From: Lewinellaceae bacterium
GTDB lineage: Bacteria; Bacteroidota; Bacteroidia; Chitinophagales; Saprospiraceae
Direction: 5' to 3'
Length of the DNA: 64,000 nucleotides
NCBI GenBank assembly: GCA_020636095.1
Contig: JACJYN010000005.1
Coordinates: 496,001 to 560,000 of the forward strand
A model generated the notes under the pieces. The model was not told where the DNA came from, did no database searches, and saw only the letters and a program-made list of their open reading frames with translations. The translations under genes and the position numbers were made by a program. This document shows positions 51,920 through 61,596 of this stretch, piece by piece. Positions within the stretch are counted from its first letter, which is position 1. Every line of letters starts with the position of its first letter.

Positions 51920-52044
51920 GCTTTTTTATTATGAAACGATTGGGAGGGGGGATACCCTACCGCATGGGGCAAAAAATGTTGATAGGAATAGGGTGAAAAA
52001 CGGGTAAATTGTAATTTAGGATTTTTACAGAAAAATCAACCAAC

Positions 52045-53430
52045 ATGATCAAAAACCGCCGATCCTTTCTCCGAAAACTCACCGCCGGCCTGCTCGGCGC
52101 CGCCGTAGGGCCTTCTTTCCTCCGCGCCAATGAAGCCCACTTCACCGAACTGGAAGTCCTCAACCGCCAATTTTCTCCCTCCGATCGCATTCGCCTCGCT
52201 GCCATCGGAATGGGCATCCAGGGTTTTGCCAATATGCGTACGGCCGTCCAGGTGCCGGGTGTAGAGCTGGTGGCCGTTTGCGACCTGTACGACGGCCACC
52301 TGGTACACAGCAAGGAGGTGTTCGGCAACGATTTGTTTACCACCCGCGATTACCGGGAAATACTGAGCCGCAGCGACATCGACGCCGTCTGCATTTCCAC
52401 CCCGGACCACTGGCACGACCGGATTTGCATCGAAGCGCTACAGGCCGGCAAAGCCGTTTACTGTGAAAAACCCATGGTGCATAAACTGGAGGAAGGGCAG
52501 GCGGTAATCGATGCCCAGAAGAAAAGCGGCAAGACGTTTCAGGTGGGCAGCCAACGCGTCAGCTCGGTGCTGACCTGGAAGGCCAAAGAGCTGTTCGAGC
52601 AAGGCACCATTGGCCAGTTGGTTTTAGTGGAAGCCTATTACGACCGCCAATCCGCCAACGGCGCCTGGCAGTATTCTATCCCCACCGACGCCTCTCCGGA
52701 CACCGTCGACTGGGATCGTTTCCTCGGTGACGCGCCCCAACGGCCTTTCGACCCGGTGCGCTTCTTCCGCTGGCGCAATTACCGGGATTACGGTACGGGA
52801 ATGGCGGGCGACCTGTACGTCCACCTCTTTTCCGGCCTCCATACCACCCTTAGCTCCAAAGGGCCGGAGCGCATCTTCGCCACCGGCGGCCTGCGCTACT
52901 GGGAGGACGGCCGCGATGTGCCCGATGTGCAGCTCAGCTTGCTGGATTATCCGGAAACGAAAGAGCACCCCGCCTTCAATATGCAGCTGCGCTGCAACTT
53001 CGTCGATGGGAATGGCGGCGGTTCTCTGGTGAAACTGGTGGGTACGGAAGGCTCGATCAGCCTGGGCTGGGGTTCGGTCAAATTACAACGCCACGTGATG
53101 TCCTCCCAACCCGGCTACGGCGGTTGGGATACGTATAATACCTTCTCGGAAAGCCAGCAGAAGGAATACGAAAAGTGGTATAAAGCCCAATACCCCTTTC
53201 CGGAATCCCGCATCGTCGAACCGGAAGAAATGGAATACCGGTCGCCCGAGGGCTACAGCGACCACCTGGCCCACTGGGCCAACTTCTTTGCCTGTATGCG
53301 CAACGGCTCCCCCGCCTTTGAGGATGCTGCTTTCGGCCTGCGCGCCGCCGGCCCTTCTCTGGCGGCTAATGTCAGCTATTTTAGCGGGCAGCCGGTGGTT
53401 TGGGATCCGGTGGGGATGAAAATTAAATGA
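52045..53430 (+). CDS. Gfo/Idh/MocA family oxidoreductase, Tat-exported
   Basis: The 461-residue protein starts with a twin-arginine signal (NRRSFLRKLTAGLLGAAVG). The NAD-binding domain follows (RLAAIGMGIQGFANM, VAVCDLYDGH, DAVCISTPDHWHD) and then the conserved Lys-Pro dyad in YCEKPMVH. Such periplasmic Gfo/Idh/MocA proteins act on sugars or sugar derivatives, with a bound cofactor. The gene is divergent from DUF1800 and ends in a terminator shared with the TonB receptor gene. Confidence 0.88.
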   Translation: MIKNRRSFLRKLTAGLLGAAVGPSFLRANEAHFTELEVLNRQFSPSDRIRLAAIGMGIQGFANMRTAVQVPGVELVAVCDLYDGHLVHSKEVFGNDLFTTRDYREILSRSDIDAVCISTPDHWHDRICIEALQAGKAVYCEKPMVHKLEEGQAVIDAQKKSGKTFQVGSQRVSSVLTWKAKELFEQGTIGQLVLVEAYYDRQSANGAWQYSIPTDASPDTVDWDRFLGDAPQRPFDPVRFFRWRNYRDYGTGMAGDLYVHLFSGLHTTLSSKGPERIFATGGLRYWEDGRDVPDVQLSLLDYPETKEHPAFNMQLRCNFVDGNGGGSLVKLVGTEGSISLGWGSVKLQRHVMSSQPGYGGWDTYNTFSESQQKEYEKWYKAQYPFPESRIVEPEEMEYRSPEGYSDHLAHWANFFACMRNGSPAFEDAAFGLRAAGPSLAANVSYFSGQPVVWDPVGMKIK

Positions 53431-53468
53431 AAAAACCTTTGAGGTTTCCGAAACCTCAAAGGTTTTTT
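53430..53468. terminator. Bidirectional Rho-independent terminator
   Basis: AAAAAACCTTTGAGGTTT and AAACCTCAAAGGTTTTTT form an 18-bp perfect stem around CCG. The A/T tails make T-tracts in both directions. It lies exactly between the convergent stops of the oxidoreductase and the TonB receptor, so it should end both transcripts. Confidence 0.9.
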
Positions 53469-56097
53469 ACCACTCAATTTGCACAAACAAATTCGGCGTA
53501 AAACCCAGCATCGGCCGCTCCAGGCTATAGACCCCCGGCTGCCCGTCGTTGTATTGGGGCGGGACCGGGAAGAAATCGATATCGAAGAGGTTGCGGCGGT
53601 TGTAACAATTGAATACCGACAGGCCCAATTTGCCCGTCCAGCGCTCGGTATCGAAGCGGTAATCGGCGGCCAGGTCGAGGCGGTGATAGGCCGGCAATCG
53701 CCTGTTGTTCTGCTTGTCGTATTTTAGAAAGAAAATGGGCTCGCCGGACTGTTCATCGAGACGGGCGCCCATATCAGTAGGTGCGGTGAAGGGCTTGCCG
53801 CTACCAAAGAAGAAGGTGGCGGAGAGGTTCCAATTATTCAGCCGCAGGGTCTGGGTAAAGTTGAGCAGGTGCCGCTGATCATTGTCGGCAGGGAAGGGTT
53901 CGCCGCCGTTGAACGCCTCAAACTCGTTGGCCACGGCGCCCAGGGAGTAGCTCAGCCATAAGGTGTAGCGGGGCCAGCGGTACTTCATCAGCACGTCGAT
54001 GCCCGTGGCCCACAGCATGCCGTCCTGCGTGAATGGGTTCTCCACATCCTCCTCCAGGGTGACCTTCCAGGAAGACAGGTTGCCCACTGCCTTTTGGTAG
54101 TAATCGACTTCCATTTCAAAGCGCCCTAACTGGTAGCCGAAGCCCAGCGACCACTGGCCGCCGTACAGGGGAGGAAATCCTTTCCCGGCGATCACCCATA
54201 TACCCTCCCCGGCGCCCAGGTCGCTGTAGAAGGGCGGTAGCTGATAGACGTACTGCCGGTAAGTTCCCAGGTTGGCTTGAAAGAAAAAATCCTTGCCGAA
54301 CGGGTAGTAACTACTGGAAAAACGAGGCATCAGGGCGCGGTGTGGCTCCCTGGGGGTTCCTTCCACAATCGGAGTGAATTGCTCGTAGCGCAGCCCCAGG
54401 GCCACTTCCAGTTTTTCAGGCGCCTGGAAGGTATAGGTGCTATACAGAACGGAGGTAGTACCTTCGAAGGCTTCCTCACTCGAATTGAAGTGGCCGTCCC
54501 GCCCTTCTTCTTCAAACTGGAAATCTGCCTGTTGCCCCTGGCCCACCCATCCCAGCTGTAGGTGGTGTTTGGGGTGGATTTCCCAGTCGTGTTTCAGTTG
54601 CAGGCTCCAGTCCCGCAGCTCATTGTAGGTGCGAAAGCGGAATTCGAAAAGCGTATCCGGATCAAAACTGTAGTGGAAGCGGTATTCGTTTCTGAACGTG
54701 CTGCCCACCAGCCGGGCCTCGGTGGTGTGTTGGCTGTTCCACTTCAATTGATAGTTGATGCTCAGGCCGGAGTTGTCCACGCTCAGTTGGTCCTGGGTGA
54801 AAAGTTCATCGGAAAAGCTGAAGTTGTAGTCGAACTGATCGTTGCCGGAGTAAAGGCTCACCGATAGCTCGCTTTTTTCGGACAGCCGGGCGTACCACTT
54901 GGCGTTGATATCCGCGTAGTGGAAATTGGGCTGCGATAAAGCCTCTCCCTCGGTTTTCTTTTGCGCCTCCTGGTTCTCATAGACCCGGCCCTTGGCAAAA
55001 ATGCGGTTGAAGATATTTTGATAAGCCCGGCTTTGAATCAGGTCGGTATAAGAATGCCGGATGCCCAGCAACAGGGCTGAGCGCTCCTTTTTGACAGGAA
55101 TTTCCATAAAGCCATGCAGGTTGATCTGGTTCATGCCTATGCCATAACGCAGTTCCCTGCCCAGTGTCGGCTTGCCGGTGATATCGATCACTCCGGAGAC
55201 GCGCCCCCCGTACTCTGCGCCGAAGCCACCCCGGTAGACGTCCATGCGTTGAGCGACGTAAGGGTTGACCGCTGTGTAATAGCCAAAAAAGTGGCCGGTA
55301 TGGTAGATAGGGATACCATCCCACAGCAACAGGTTCTGGTCGGACGTGCCACCCCGGATGCTGAGGTTGGAGGCGGACTCGTCGGCGGCGCTGATGCCGG
55401 GCAGCAGCTGCAGGCCGCGCAGCAGGTCGGGCTCTCCCCAGCCCGGCAGGGTAGGAATCTGCTGAGGGTTAAAGCGGTACCGGTTGCCGCTTTCCCTTTC
55501 CAGCATATCGATGGTAAACTCTTTGACGAGCACACTGGCCAGTTCGGTTTGAAGCAGCGCCAGGTGGATGTCCCGGCAGGGTTGCTGAATAAAGCCCTGC
55601 GCGGGCAGAGCGGTACTCCGATAACCGACGTAGCTGGCCACCAGGGTATCCGTTGGGCCCAGGAGCGCAGGGAGCTCGAAATACCCCGCCTCGTCGGCTG
55701 AGCAGCCGGTGGAAGTACCCTTGAGGTAGACGCTGGCGTAGGGTAGGGTAGCGCCTGTACCGGCCTCGAGCACCCGGCCGCACAATTGCTGCTTTTCCTG
55801 TGGCTTGGGTTTTAAAACGATGTAGCCTTCATCAATCCTGTCGTAGGCCAGGCCAGCGCCTTCCAGCAATTCCGCCAGGGCCGCCTCCAGCCCTTTTTCC
55901 AAAGTAGGTGGCCGCGCCTCGATTCCCTCCACCAGGGCGTCGTCGTAGGCGAAGGCGACCTGGAAGTGGGCCTCGATCTGTTGCAACACTTGCCGCAGCG
56001 AGGCCTTTTGTTCGGGTTGGGCGTGGGAAGGCAGGGCGAGTAGCAATGCTAAAAAGAATAGCACTGGTTTGAAACTGGAAAAAACAGGTGTTACCAT
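53467..56097 (-). CDS. TonB-dependent receptor with STN domain (FecA-like)
   Basis: The 876-residue outer-membrane protein has a signal peptide (LALLLALPSHAQPEQ), an STN signalling domain at about residues 30-95 (LRQVLQQIEAHFQVAFAYDD), a carboxypeptidase-like regulatory domain (LCGRVLEAGTGATLPYASVYLKGTS), a plug (GEPDLLRGLQLLPGISAADE, SNLSIRGGTSDQNLLLWDGI) and a barrel ending in an aromatic residue (LFVQIEW). It imports an unknown ligand with TonB energy. The STN domain should pass ligand status to the FecR protein encoded 7 bp upstream. There is no SusD partner. Confidence 0.9.
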   Translation of the reverse strand: MVTPVFSSFKPVLFFLALLLALPSHAQPEQKASLRQVLQQIEAHFQVAFAYDDALVEGIEARPPTLEKGLEAALAELLEGAGLAYDRIDEGYIVLKPKPQEKQQLCGRVLEAGTGATLPYASVYLKGTSTGCSADEAGYFELPALLGPTDTLVASYVGYRSTALPAQGFIQQPCRDIHLALLQTELASVLVKEFTIDMLERESGNRYRFNPQQIPTLPGWGEPDLLRGLQLLPGISAADESASNLSIRGGTSDQNLLLWDGIPIYHTGHFFGYYTAVNPYVAQRMDVYRGGFGAEYGGRVSGVIDITGKPTLGRELRYGIGMNQINLHGFMEIPVKKERSALLLGIRHSYTDLIQSRAYQNIFNRIFAKGRVYENQEAQKKTEGEALSQPNFHYADINAKWYARLSEKSELSVSLYSGNDQFDYNFSFSDELFTQDQLSVDNSGLSINYQLKWNSQHTTEARLVGSTFRNEYRFHYSFDPDTLFEFRFRTYNELRDWSLQLKHDWEIHPKHHLQLGWVGQGQQADFQFEEEGRDGHFNSSEEAFEGTTSVLYSTYTFQAPEKLEVALGLRYEQFTPIVEGTPREPHRALMPRFSSSYYPFGKDFFFQANLGTYRQYVYQLPPFYSDLGAGEGIWVIAGKGFPPLYGGQWSLGFGYQLGRFEMEVDYYQKAVGNLSSWKVTLEEDVENPFTQDGMLWATGIDVLMKYRWPRYTLWLSYSLGAVANEFEAFNGGEPFPADNDQRHLLNFTQTLRLNNWNLSATFFFGSGKPFTAPTDMGARLDEQSGEPIFFLKYDKQNNRRLPAYHRLDLAADYRFDTERWTGKLGLSVFNCYNRRNLFDIDFFPVPPQYNDGQPGVYSLERPMLGFTPNLFVQIEW

Positions 56098-56104
56098 AAT
56101 GCCT

Positions 56105-57010
56105 TCATTCGGAAATTAGCACCCTTTTGCCATCCAGAACCTGATACTTCAGGCCCATGGCCCCACATACTGCTTTGAGCGCCACTTCCAGGTTGTCGTG
56201 TGGGAAACGTCCGGAGAAGGTGCGGCCCGGCAGCTCAGGCGTTTGGATTTGAATGCCGTACTGCCGCTCCATGTCCCGGAAGACATCCGCCAGGGGCGCC
56301 GATTGGAACGTGCTCTGCCCTTCCGTCCAGCCGGGTGGGATGGCTTCCGTGGTAAAAGTGTCGGTGGTTGCGCCGGCCGTCCGCACGCCCTGTCCGGGCA
56401 GCAGGGTGTCCTGCCGGGCAGCGGTTAAAACGAGCACTTTCCCTTCCGTACAATACACTTCGAAGCGCTGTTCCCGGGCGAATACATTAAAGCGGGTGCC
56501 CAACACCCGAACCTTACCCAAGGGCGTATGGACCTCAAATGCCCCGCCCTTCGCAACCGAGAAATAAGCTTCTCCTTCCAGCTCCACCTGTCGGTTGGGC
56601 CTCCACCAGCTGTCTTCGTAGCGCAGGTAGGAACCGGCATTGAGTTTTACTTCCGAGCCATCGGGCAGGGTGACGGCTTCTGAGGCGGTGAGCGGCGCCC
56701 GCCATTCCTCCGCCGGGCGGAAGAGCCACAACATCAGGGCCAGCCCGCCGATGGCGGCGGCAATGCCGGCAGTCCACAACAGCCGCAGGCGGCGGGTGCG
56801 GGCCCTGCCCCGCGCCTCCCGTACGGTGAGCAACCTTTTCAGGGCCGTCTCCTTATCCATCGGCGGCAGGGCGCCTCGCTCCAGGGCTGACTGCACGGCC
56901 TGCCAACGGCGGCGGCTGTCGCTGTCCTCCCAGCGGTTCAGCGCTTCCTCGCTCAGCTCACCATTGAGCCAGCGCAGCAGCATTTCGTTATCCGGTTGAT
57001 ATGGTTCCAT
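56105..57010 (-). CDS. FecR-family anti-sigma regulator
   Basis: The 301-residue protein has a cytoplasmic N-terminal segment (LLRWLNGELSEEALNRWE), one membrane helix near residues 78-98 (LLWTAGIAAAIGGLALMLWLF), a FecR domain (VTLPDGSEVKLNAGSYLRYE, GEAYFSVAKGG, VRVLGTRFNVFA) and a C-terminal DUF4974-like domain (LADVFRDMERQYGIQI). It should bind the sigma factor inside the cell and the receptor STN domain in the periplasm. Gene order sigma-fecR-receptor is the standard surface-signalling operon. Confidence 0.92.
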   Translation of the reverse strand: MEPYQPDNEMLLRWLNGELSEEALNRWEDSDSRRRWQAVQSALERGALPPMDKETALKRLLTVREARGRARTRRLRLLWTAGIAAAIGGLALMLWLFRPAEEWRAPLTASEAVTLPDGSEVKLNAGSYLRYEDSWWRPNRQVELEGEAYFSVAKGGAFEVHTPLGKVRVLGTRFNVFAREQRFEVYCTEGKVLVLTAARQDTLLPGQGVRTAGATTDTFTTEAIPPGWTEGQSTFQSAPLADVFRDMERQYGIQIQTPELPGRTFSGRFPHDNLEVALKAVCGAMGLKYQVLDGKRVLISE

Positions 57011-57103
57011 TGTTGAGCTTTCCTTTTGTAGAACGATTTGGGGAGACGGGCCCCTACCTGGGATTCGTTATTCGTTATTCGGGGGGCGTCCCAAGTCCCG
57101 GAT

Positions 57104-57607
57104 TCACGAATCACGAATCAGCCCCTTCAACCCCTCCAACGCTCCCTTCATCCGCTTTTCCACCGCCTTGACGCTGATCTCCAACAACTCCGCGATCTCC
57201 TTATAGGTACATCCGTCGATGCGGTTCATGAGAAATACCACTCGGCTCTTTTCCGGCATGGTGGCGACGGTAGCCCAGAGCCGGGCTTCGAACTCCTTCG
57301 TTTCGTATTCGAATTCCGGAGATGTCACGGCTTTATCCTCAGTTTGTTGCTTTTGAAATTTTAACACCACCTTCCGGTGTTTGATACCGTCGAGGAAGAG
57401 GTTGTAGCCCACCCGGTAGACAAAGGCTTTGGCCTTCTCAGGCGGCACTTTTTGGCAATGCTCCCAAAGGCGGAGGAAGGCCTCCTGCGCCAGGTCTTCC
57501 GCCTGCGGGGCGTTGCCGCAATGGTAATAGAGGTAGTTCCTCAGGGGTTCGACAAGCCTCAGGAACAAGTCGCGGTACACTTCCTCTTTGCAGACGTCAT
57601 TGGCCAT
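57104..57607 (-). CDS. ECF RNA polymerase sigma factor (FecI-like)
   Basis: The 167-residue protein has sigma region 2 (YHCGNAPQAEDLAQEAFLRL) and region 4 (MPEKSRVVFLMNRIDGCTYK, EIAELLEISVKAVEKRM). ATG 57607 was chosen because the open frame upstream is repeat-derived sequence with no family match. It should direct transcription of the receptor operon, controlled by the FecR-type protein encoded next. The 57608-58025 gap upstream holds heptamer-like repeats and a 113-bp transposon. Confidence 0.92.
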   Translation of the reverse strand: MANDVCKEEVYRDLFLRLVEPLRNYLYYHCGNAPQAEDLAQEAFLRLWEHCQKVPPEKAKAFVYRVGYNLFLDGIKHRKVVLKFQKQQTEDKAVTSPEFEYETKEFEARLWATVATMPEKSRVVFLMNRIDGCTYKEIAELLEISVKAVEKRMKGALEGLKGLIRDS

Positions 57608-57755
57608 ATGGTGGGGGTGCAGTGAGGGCGAAAGATACAGTATTATCTGTTGCCGGGCAATTAGGGGGGGCTTTTCGGTGTTCGCCCGGTGGGACGGGAC
57701 TGTTCGCAATTCGCAATTCGCAATTCGCAAGTTTCTGAAAATCAAGGGGCATTTT

Positions 57756-57884
57756 TCAGAAGAGGCAACCATTCCAGGGTTGGACGAGTTCGCGGTTCGG
57801 TATTCGCTGTTCGCAACTGCGGCAGGCTGCCTGGGCTTACCGGCTTCTAACCGTGTCCAACGTTAGACGGGTAGCCTCAGAAGA
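57756..57884. mobile_element. 113-bp MITE of the GGCTAYC family, copy 1, 8-bp duplication
   Basis: The element runs 57764-57876, from GGCAACCATTCCAGGGTTGG to AACGTTAGACGGGTAGCC. The exact 8-bp duplication TCAGAAGA flanks it (57756-57763 and 57877-57884). An inverted, highly similar copy of the same length lies at 61476-61588, on the other side of the nuclease-helicase gene. GG ends with 8-bp duplications are reminiscent of ISL3-type elements (inference). The rest of the gap holds CAATTCG repeats at about 57705-57730. Confidence 0.82.
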
Positions 57885-58025
57885 CACACAGAAATTTGAA
57901 CTATCCGGTGGGGCCAATAACGAACACCCAGTGGCCCATCAACAAACAACAGCCATCCATCTGCGGCATCCCTTTCAAATGACCCAGCTTTTGCGTAAAT
58001 TACCCCTTGTCCAAGGAGGAAAAGC

Positions 58026-61000
58026 ATGAACAAAGAGGCATTAGCACCATTATTCTACAGAGAGTTGGAGAAAATAGCCGGCAACGAGGCCATGGAAGAA
58101 CCGGCGAAGGTGGAGGCGCTTTACCGCCTGCTCACCCTGCTGTTTGTCGAAATGACGCGGCGGGAGCGCCTGCAGTTTTCCACGCTCTTTGCGCGCATGG
58201 CGTACACCTGCCACCGGGCGGAGCTCAGCCGGGCGCTGCAGTATTATATCCACTCTTTTCGGAAACGCGCCTTACTGGCCCTTCAGGGGGCGGATAAGGA
58301 GCCGGCCGTCGTCTACCGGCTGGGCCTGAAGGTGTTGGCGGAAGCGATCGCAGCGCTGATGGAGCAGCCCATTCCCGAAGCCTTACTGCCCCTGTTGCCT
58401 GGCGAATGGCCGGTGAGCCTGCGTTCCCATTCCATCAAGGATTTCAAAGCCAAGGCCCGGGTTTTGGCCCTTTCGGACGACGAAGACAGCCAGGAACTGC
58501 TCGTCCGCGACGAAGAATACCCCGATACGGCCGTCCGGGTGTTGTACAATGAGGTAGACCGCAACGAGAACTTCATGCCGACCATCGAGGTGATCCGGCG
58601 GGTATTCGGCTTTCCGCTGATGCTCAACCTGATCGATGTGGAAGTGGATGAGGAAGGGGTATATCACCCCCGCGCTTTTGTCATTGAGCCGGATTACCTG
58701 CTGGATGTCACTGCCATCGCTGAATGTTTTCGGGCTGACGGGGAGAACCCCTGGCCCTACCTGCTCAAGAAATACCTGCCCTTTGAGCCCACCAACAAGT
58801 ACATAATGGCGGGCCACATCGCCAACTTTTTCCTCGATGAACTAATGACGGGCTCCGAGCTGTCGTTCCGCGAAACATTCGCCAAAGCTTTTCAGCTCAA
58901 CCCGCTGGCATTTTGCCTTTTCGAGGATTCCATGATCAAGGAGATCATGCAGCGGTCTCAGAAGCATTTCATCATTCTCACCCAAATGGTGCGGCAAGGC
59001 TTTCAAGAGCAGGGTATAGAGCCGGAAAAATGTTACCTGGAGCCCAGCTTTTATTCTGAAACATACGGCCTGCAGGGGCGCCTCGACGTGCTGTACAAGG
59101 GGGAAAAGGCCTCGGCTATTGTGGAGCTCAAGAGCGGCAATCCTTTTATGCCCAACATATACGGGCTGAGCGCCAACCATTTTACGCAGACACTGCTTTA
59201 CGACCTCATGGTGCGCTCCGCCTTCGGCAGCCAAACTGACCCCACCAATTATATTTTATACTCCGGACAGGATGAAAAACCGTTGCGCTTCGCACCCCGC
59301 ATCCGTTCTCAGCAATACGAAGCCCTGCAGGTGCGCAACCAGCTGGTAGCCATCGAACGCCTGCTCAGCGAGCTGGGCGGCTCCTCCAAAGGCGACCTGC
59401 TGGAGCAGGGGCTGCGCCTCTTCGGCAGGCTGCGGCCCAGCGCTTTTCCCAACCTTAAAGGCTTCCTGCAGCGCGACCTGGAATTTTTCGAAAAGGTGTT
59501 CGGCGGAATGAGCGAGTTGGCCCGGCGCTACTTCATCGCCTTTTCCGGCTTCATCGCCCGCGAGCACCGGCTGGCCAAAACCGGACAGCAGGGGGTGGAA
59601 AATATCAACGGCCTGGCCTCGCTGTGGCTCGACGCCTTCGAGGAAAAACAGGAGAGTTTCAATATCATCAGCCATCTGAAACTGGCGGCTAACCAGGCGG
59701 GGGAAGAAGAACCCCTGGTGGCCTTCAGCCGCACCGAATGGACCAACCCGCTGGCCAATTTCCGCACCGGCGACATTGCCGTGCTATATCCACACCAGGA
59801 CGGCCTCCCGGCGGCCCTCTTCAGCCAGATCTTCAAGTGCACCATTATCGGGATCACCAATGAGACGGTCGTGGTGCGCCTGCGCTCGCGTCAGTTCAAC
59901 AGCTCTATCTTCGAACAGCACGAGTTGTGGAACCTGGAGCACGACCTGCTGGACAGCAGCTTCGTATCCATGTACCGGGGGCTGTTCGCCTTTGCGCAGA
60001 GCCCCAAAGAAAAGCAGGAACTATTGCTCGCTACCCGCCCGCCCCGCGAGGGCGAGGCCCGGGAGGTGGCCACGCCGGCGGAACTGACGCCCGAACAGCA
60101 GGACATCTTCCAGAAAGCCCTTTCGGCCGAAGATTACTTCCTGTTGTGGGGCCCGCCGGGCACGGGGAAGACCAGCATGATGCTCAAGCATCTGGTGGCC
60201 TACCTGCTGGACAATACTGCGGAGAATATCCTGTTGCTGGCCTACACCAACCGCGCCGTGGATGAGATCTGCGAGTCGATCGAAAGCATCCGCCAGGATA
60301 TCCGGCGGCACTATCTGCGCATCGGCTCCCGGTATTCCACCGACGCTCGTTTTCGGGGGCAGTTGCTCTCCTCCAAGATCGAAAATGCCGTATCGCGGCA
60401 GGAGATCAGGGATGTGATCGGCAGCCATCGTATCATCGTGGCCACGGTGTCCTCTATCGTCAGCAAGCCGGAATTGCTGCAGCTCAAGCATTTTCAGCGG
60501 GTGATTATCGACGAGGCTTCCCAAATTTTGGAGCCCCTGCTACTGGGCCTGTTGCCCCACTTCGAACGCTTTATCCTCATAGGCGACCACAAGCAGCTGC
60601 CGGCCGTGGTGGTGCAGGATGCGGAAGAATCTACCGTATACGATGCCCAACTGCAGGAGATCGGACTGGGCAACCTGCGCAACTCTCTCTTTGAGCGGCT
60701 GTACAAGCGCTGCATCCAGTACGGCTGGGACTGGGCCTACGCCCAACTGAGCCACCAGGGGCGCATGCATCAGGACATCATGGAGTTCCCCAACCGCTAT
60801 TTTTACGACGGCACCCTCAAGATCCTGCCGCCGTCTCTGCCGGCTCACCTCAAGCAGGTGTCTCACATCAGCCATTACCAGCAGGCGGAAGGCGACAGCC
60901 TGGAACAACGCTTAAGCCGCGAGCGGGTGGTCTTCCTGCCTACGCCCGCCGACGATTCCAGCGCAACTCAAAAGACGAACAGCCACGAAGCGCAACTGGT

Positions 61001-61403
61001 AGGGGAGGTGGTGGATGCCTTTCTCAATATCTACCACACCAACGGCCTGAAAATGGCGCCGCACAGCATTGGCGTCATTACTCCTTACCGGGCGCAGATC
61101 GCCCAAATCCGGGCGGTGCTGGAAGAGCGCGGCGCCCCGCTCGATATGCTCACCATCGATACCGTAGAACGGTACCAGGGCGGCGCCCGCGACGTGATCC
61201 TCATCTCCTTGTGCACCAACTCCCTGCATCAGCTGGCCTCTCTTTCGTCCTTCTCCGACGAGGGCGTCGACCGGAAGCTCAACGTGGCGCTGACGCGGGC
61301 GCGGGAACACATCGTGATTATCGGCAATCCGGAGTTGCTGCGGCAGAGTGATATTTATCGGGAGTTGCTGCAGTTTTGTGAGGAACGGACGGTGGAGCCG
61401 TAG
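58026..61403 (+). CDS. Dna2-like nuclease-helicase (PD-(D/E)XK plus SF1 helicase)
   Basis: The 1125-residue protein has a nuclease-like region with Asp354 (GRLDVLY) and Glu367/Lys369 (IVELKSG), the D-ExK pattern of RecB/Dna2-type nucleases. An SF1 helicase follows: Walker A GPPGTGKTS (Lys715), Walker B IIDEAS (Asp829, Glu830), GDHKQLPAVV, SHQGRMH, DTVERYQGGARDVI and LNVALTRAREH. It most resembles DNA2/NAM7-type enzymes that unwind and cut DNA or RNA in repair or defence. The N-terminal 250 residues are unassigned. The gene stands alone and is bracketed by inverted copies of a 113-bp transposon. A GGAGG-like run precedes the ATG. Confidence 0.85.
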   Translation: MNKEALAPLFYRELEKIAGNEAMEEPAKVEALYRLLTLLFVEMTRRERLQFSTLFARMAYTCHRAELSRALQYYIHSFRKRALLALQGADKEPAVVYRLGLKVLAEAIAALMEQPIPEALLPLLPGEWPVSLRSHSIKDFKAKARVLALSDDEDSQELLVRDEEYPDTAVRVLYNEVDRNENFMPTIEVIRRVFGFPLMLNLIDVEVDEEGVYHPRAFVIEPDYLLDVTAIAECFRADGENPWPYLLKKYLPFEPTNKYIMAGHIANFFLDELMTGSELSFRETFAKAFQLNPLAFCLFEDSMIKEIMQRSQKHFIILTQMVRQGFQEQGIEPEKCYLEPSFYSETYGLQGRLDVLYKGEKASAIVELKSGNPFMPNIYGLSANHFTQTLLYDLMVRSAFGSQTDPTNYILYSGQDEKPLRFAPRIRSQQYEALQVRNQLVAIERLLSELGGSSKGDLLEQGLRLFGRLRPSAFPNLKGFLQRDLEFFEKVFGGMSELARRYFIAFSGFIAREHRLAKTGQQGVENINGLASLWLDAFEEKQESFNIISHLKLAANQAGEEEPLVAFSRTEWTNPLANFRTGDIAVLYPHQDGLPAALFSQIFKCTIIGITNETVVVRLRSRQFNSSIFEQHELWNLEHDLLDSSFVSMYRGLFAFAQSPKEKQELLLATRPPREGEAREVATPAELTPEQQDIFQKALSAEDYFLLWGPPGTGKTSMMLKHLVAYLLDNTAENILLLAYTNRAVDEICESIESIRQDIRRHYLRIGSRYSTDARFRGQLLSSKIENAVSRQEIRDVIGSHRIIVATVSSIVSKPELLQLKHFQRVIIDEASQILEPLLLGLLPHFERFILIGDHKQLPAVVVQDAEESTVYDAQLQEIGLGNLRNSLFERLYKRCIQYGWDWAYAQLSHQGRMHQDIMEFPNRYFYDGTLKILPPSLPAHLKQVSHISHYQQAEGDSLEQRLSRERVVFLPTPADDSSATQKTNSHEAQLVGEVVDAFLNIYHTNGLKMAPHSIGVITPYRAQIAQIRAVLEERGAPLDMLTIDTVERYQGGARDVILISLCTNSLHQLASLSSFSDEGVDRKLNVALTRAREHIVIIGNPELLRQSDIYRELLQFCEERTVEP

Positions 61404-61466
61404 GGAGGGCTAATGGCGTTGGGAGTGTTCGCAATTCGCAAACCACTGAAAATCAAGAGGCGTTTT

Positions 61467-61596
61467 TTAAAAGGCGGCTACCCGTCTAAGGTTGGACACG
61501 GTTAGCAGCAGGTAAGCCCAGGCAGCCTGCCGCGTTTGCGAACAGCGAATACCGAACCGCGAACTCGCCCAACCCTGGAATGGTAGCCTTAAAAGA
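61467..61596. mobile_element. 113-bp MITE of the GGCTAYC family, copy 2
   Basis: The element runs 61476-61588, starting GGCTACCCGTCTAAGGTTGG and ending in the inverted form of the copy 1 left end. It is the reverse complement of 57764-57876 with about 95% identity by eye. The flanks are TTAAAAGG (61467-61474, with one extra base before the element) and TTAAAAGA (61589-61596), an imperfect 8-bp duplication. The preceding 61404-61466 stretch repeats the TGAAAATCAAG segment found at 57735. Confidence 0.75.
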
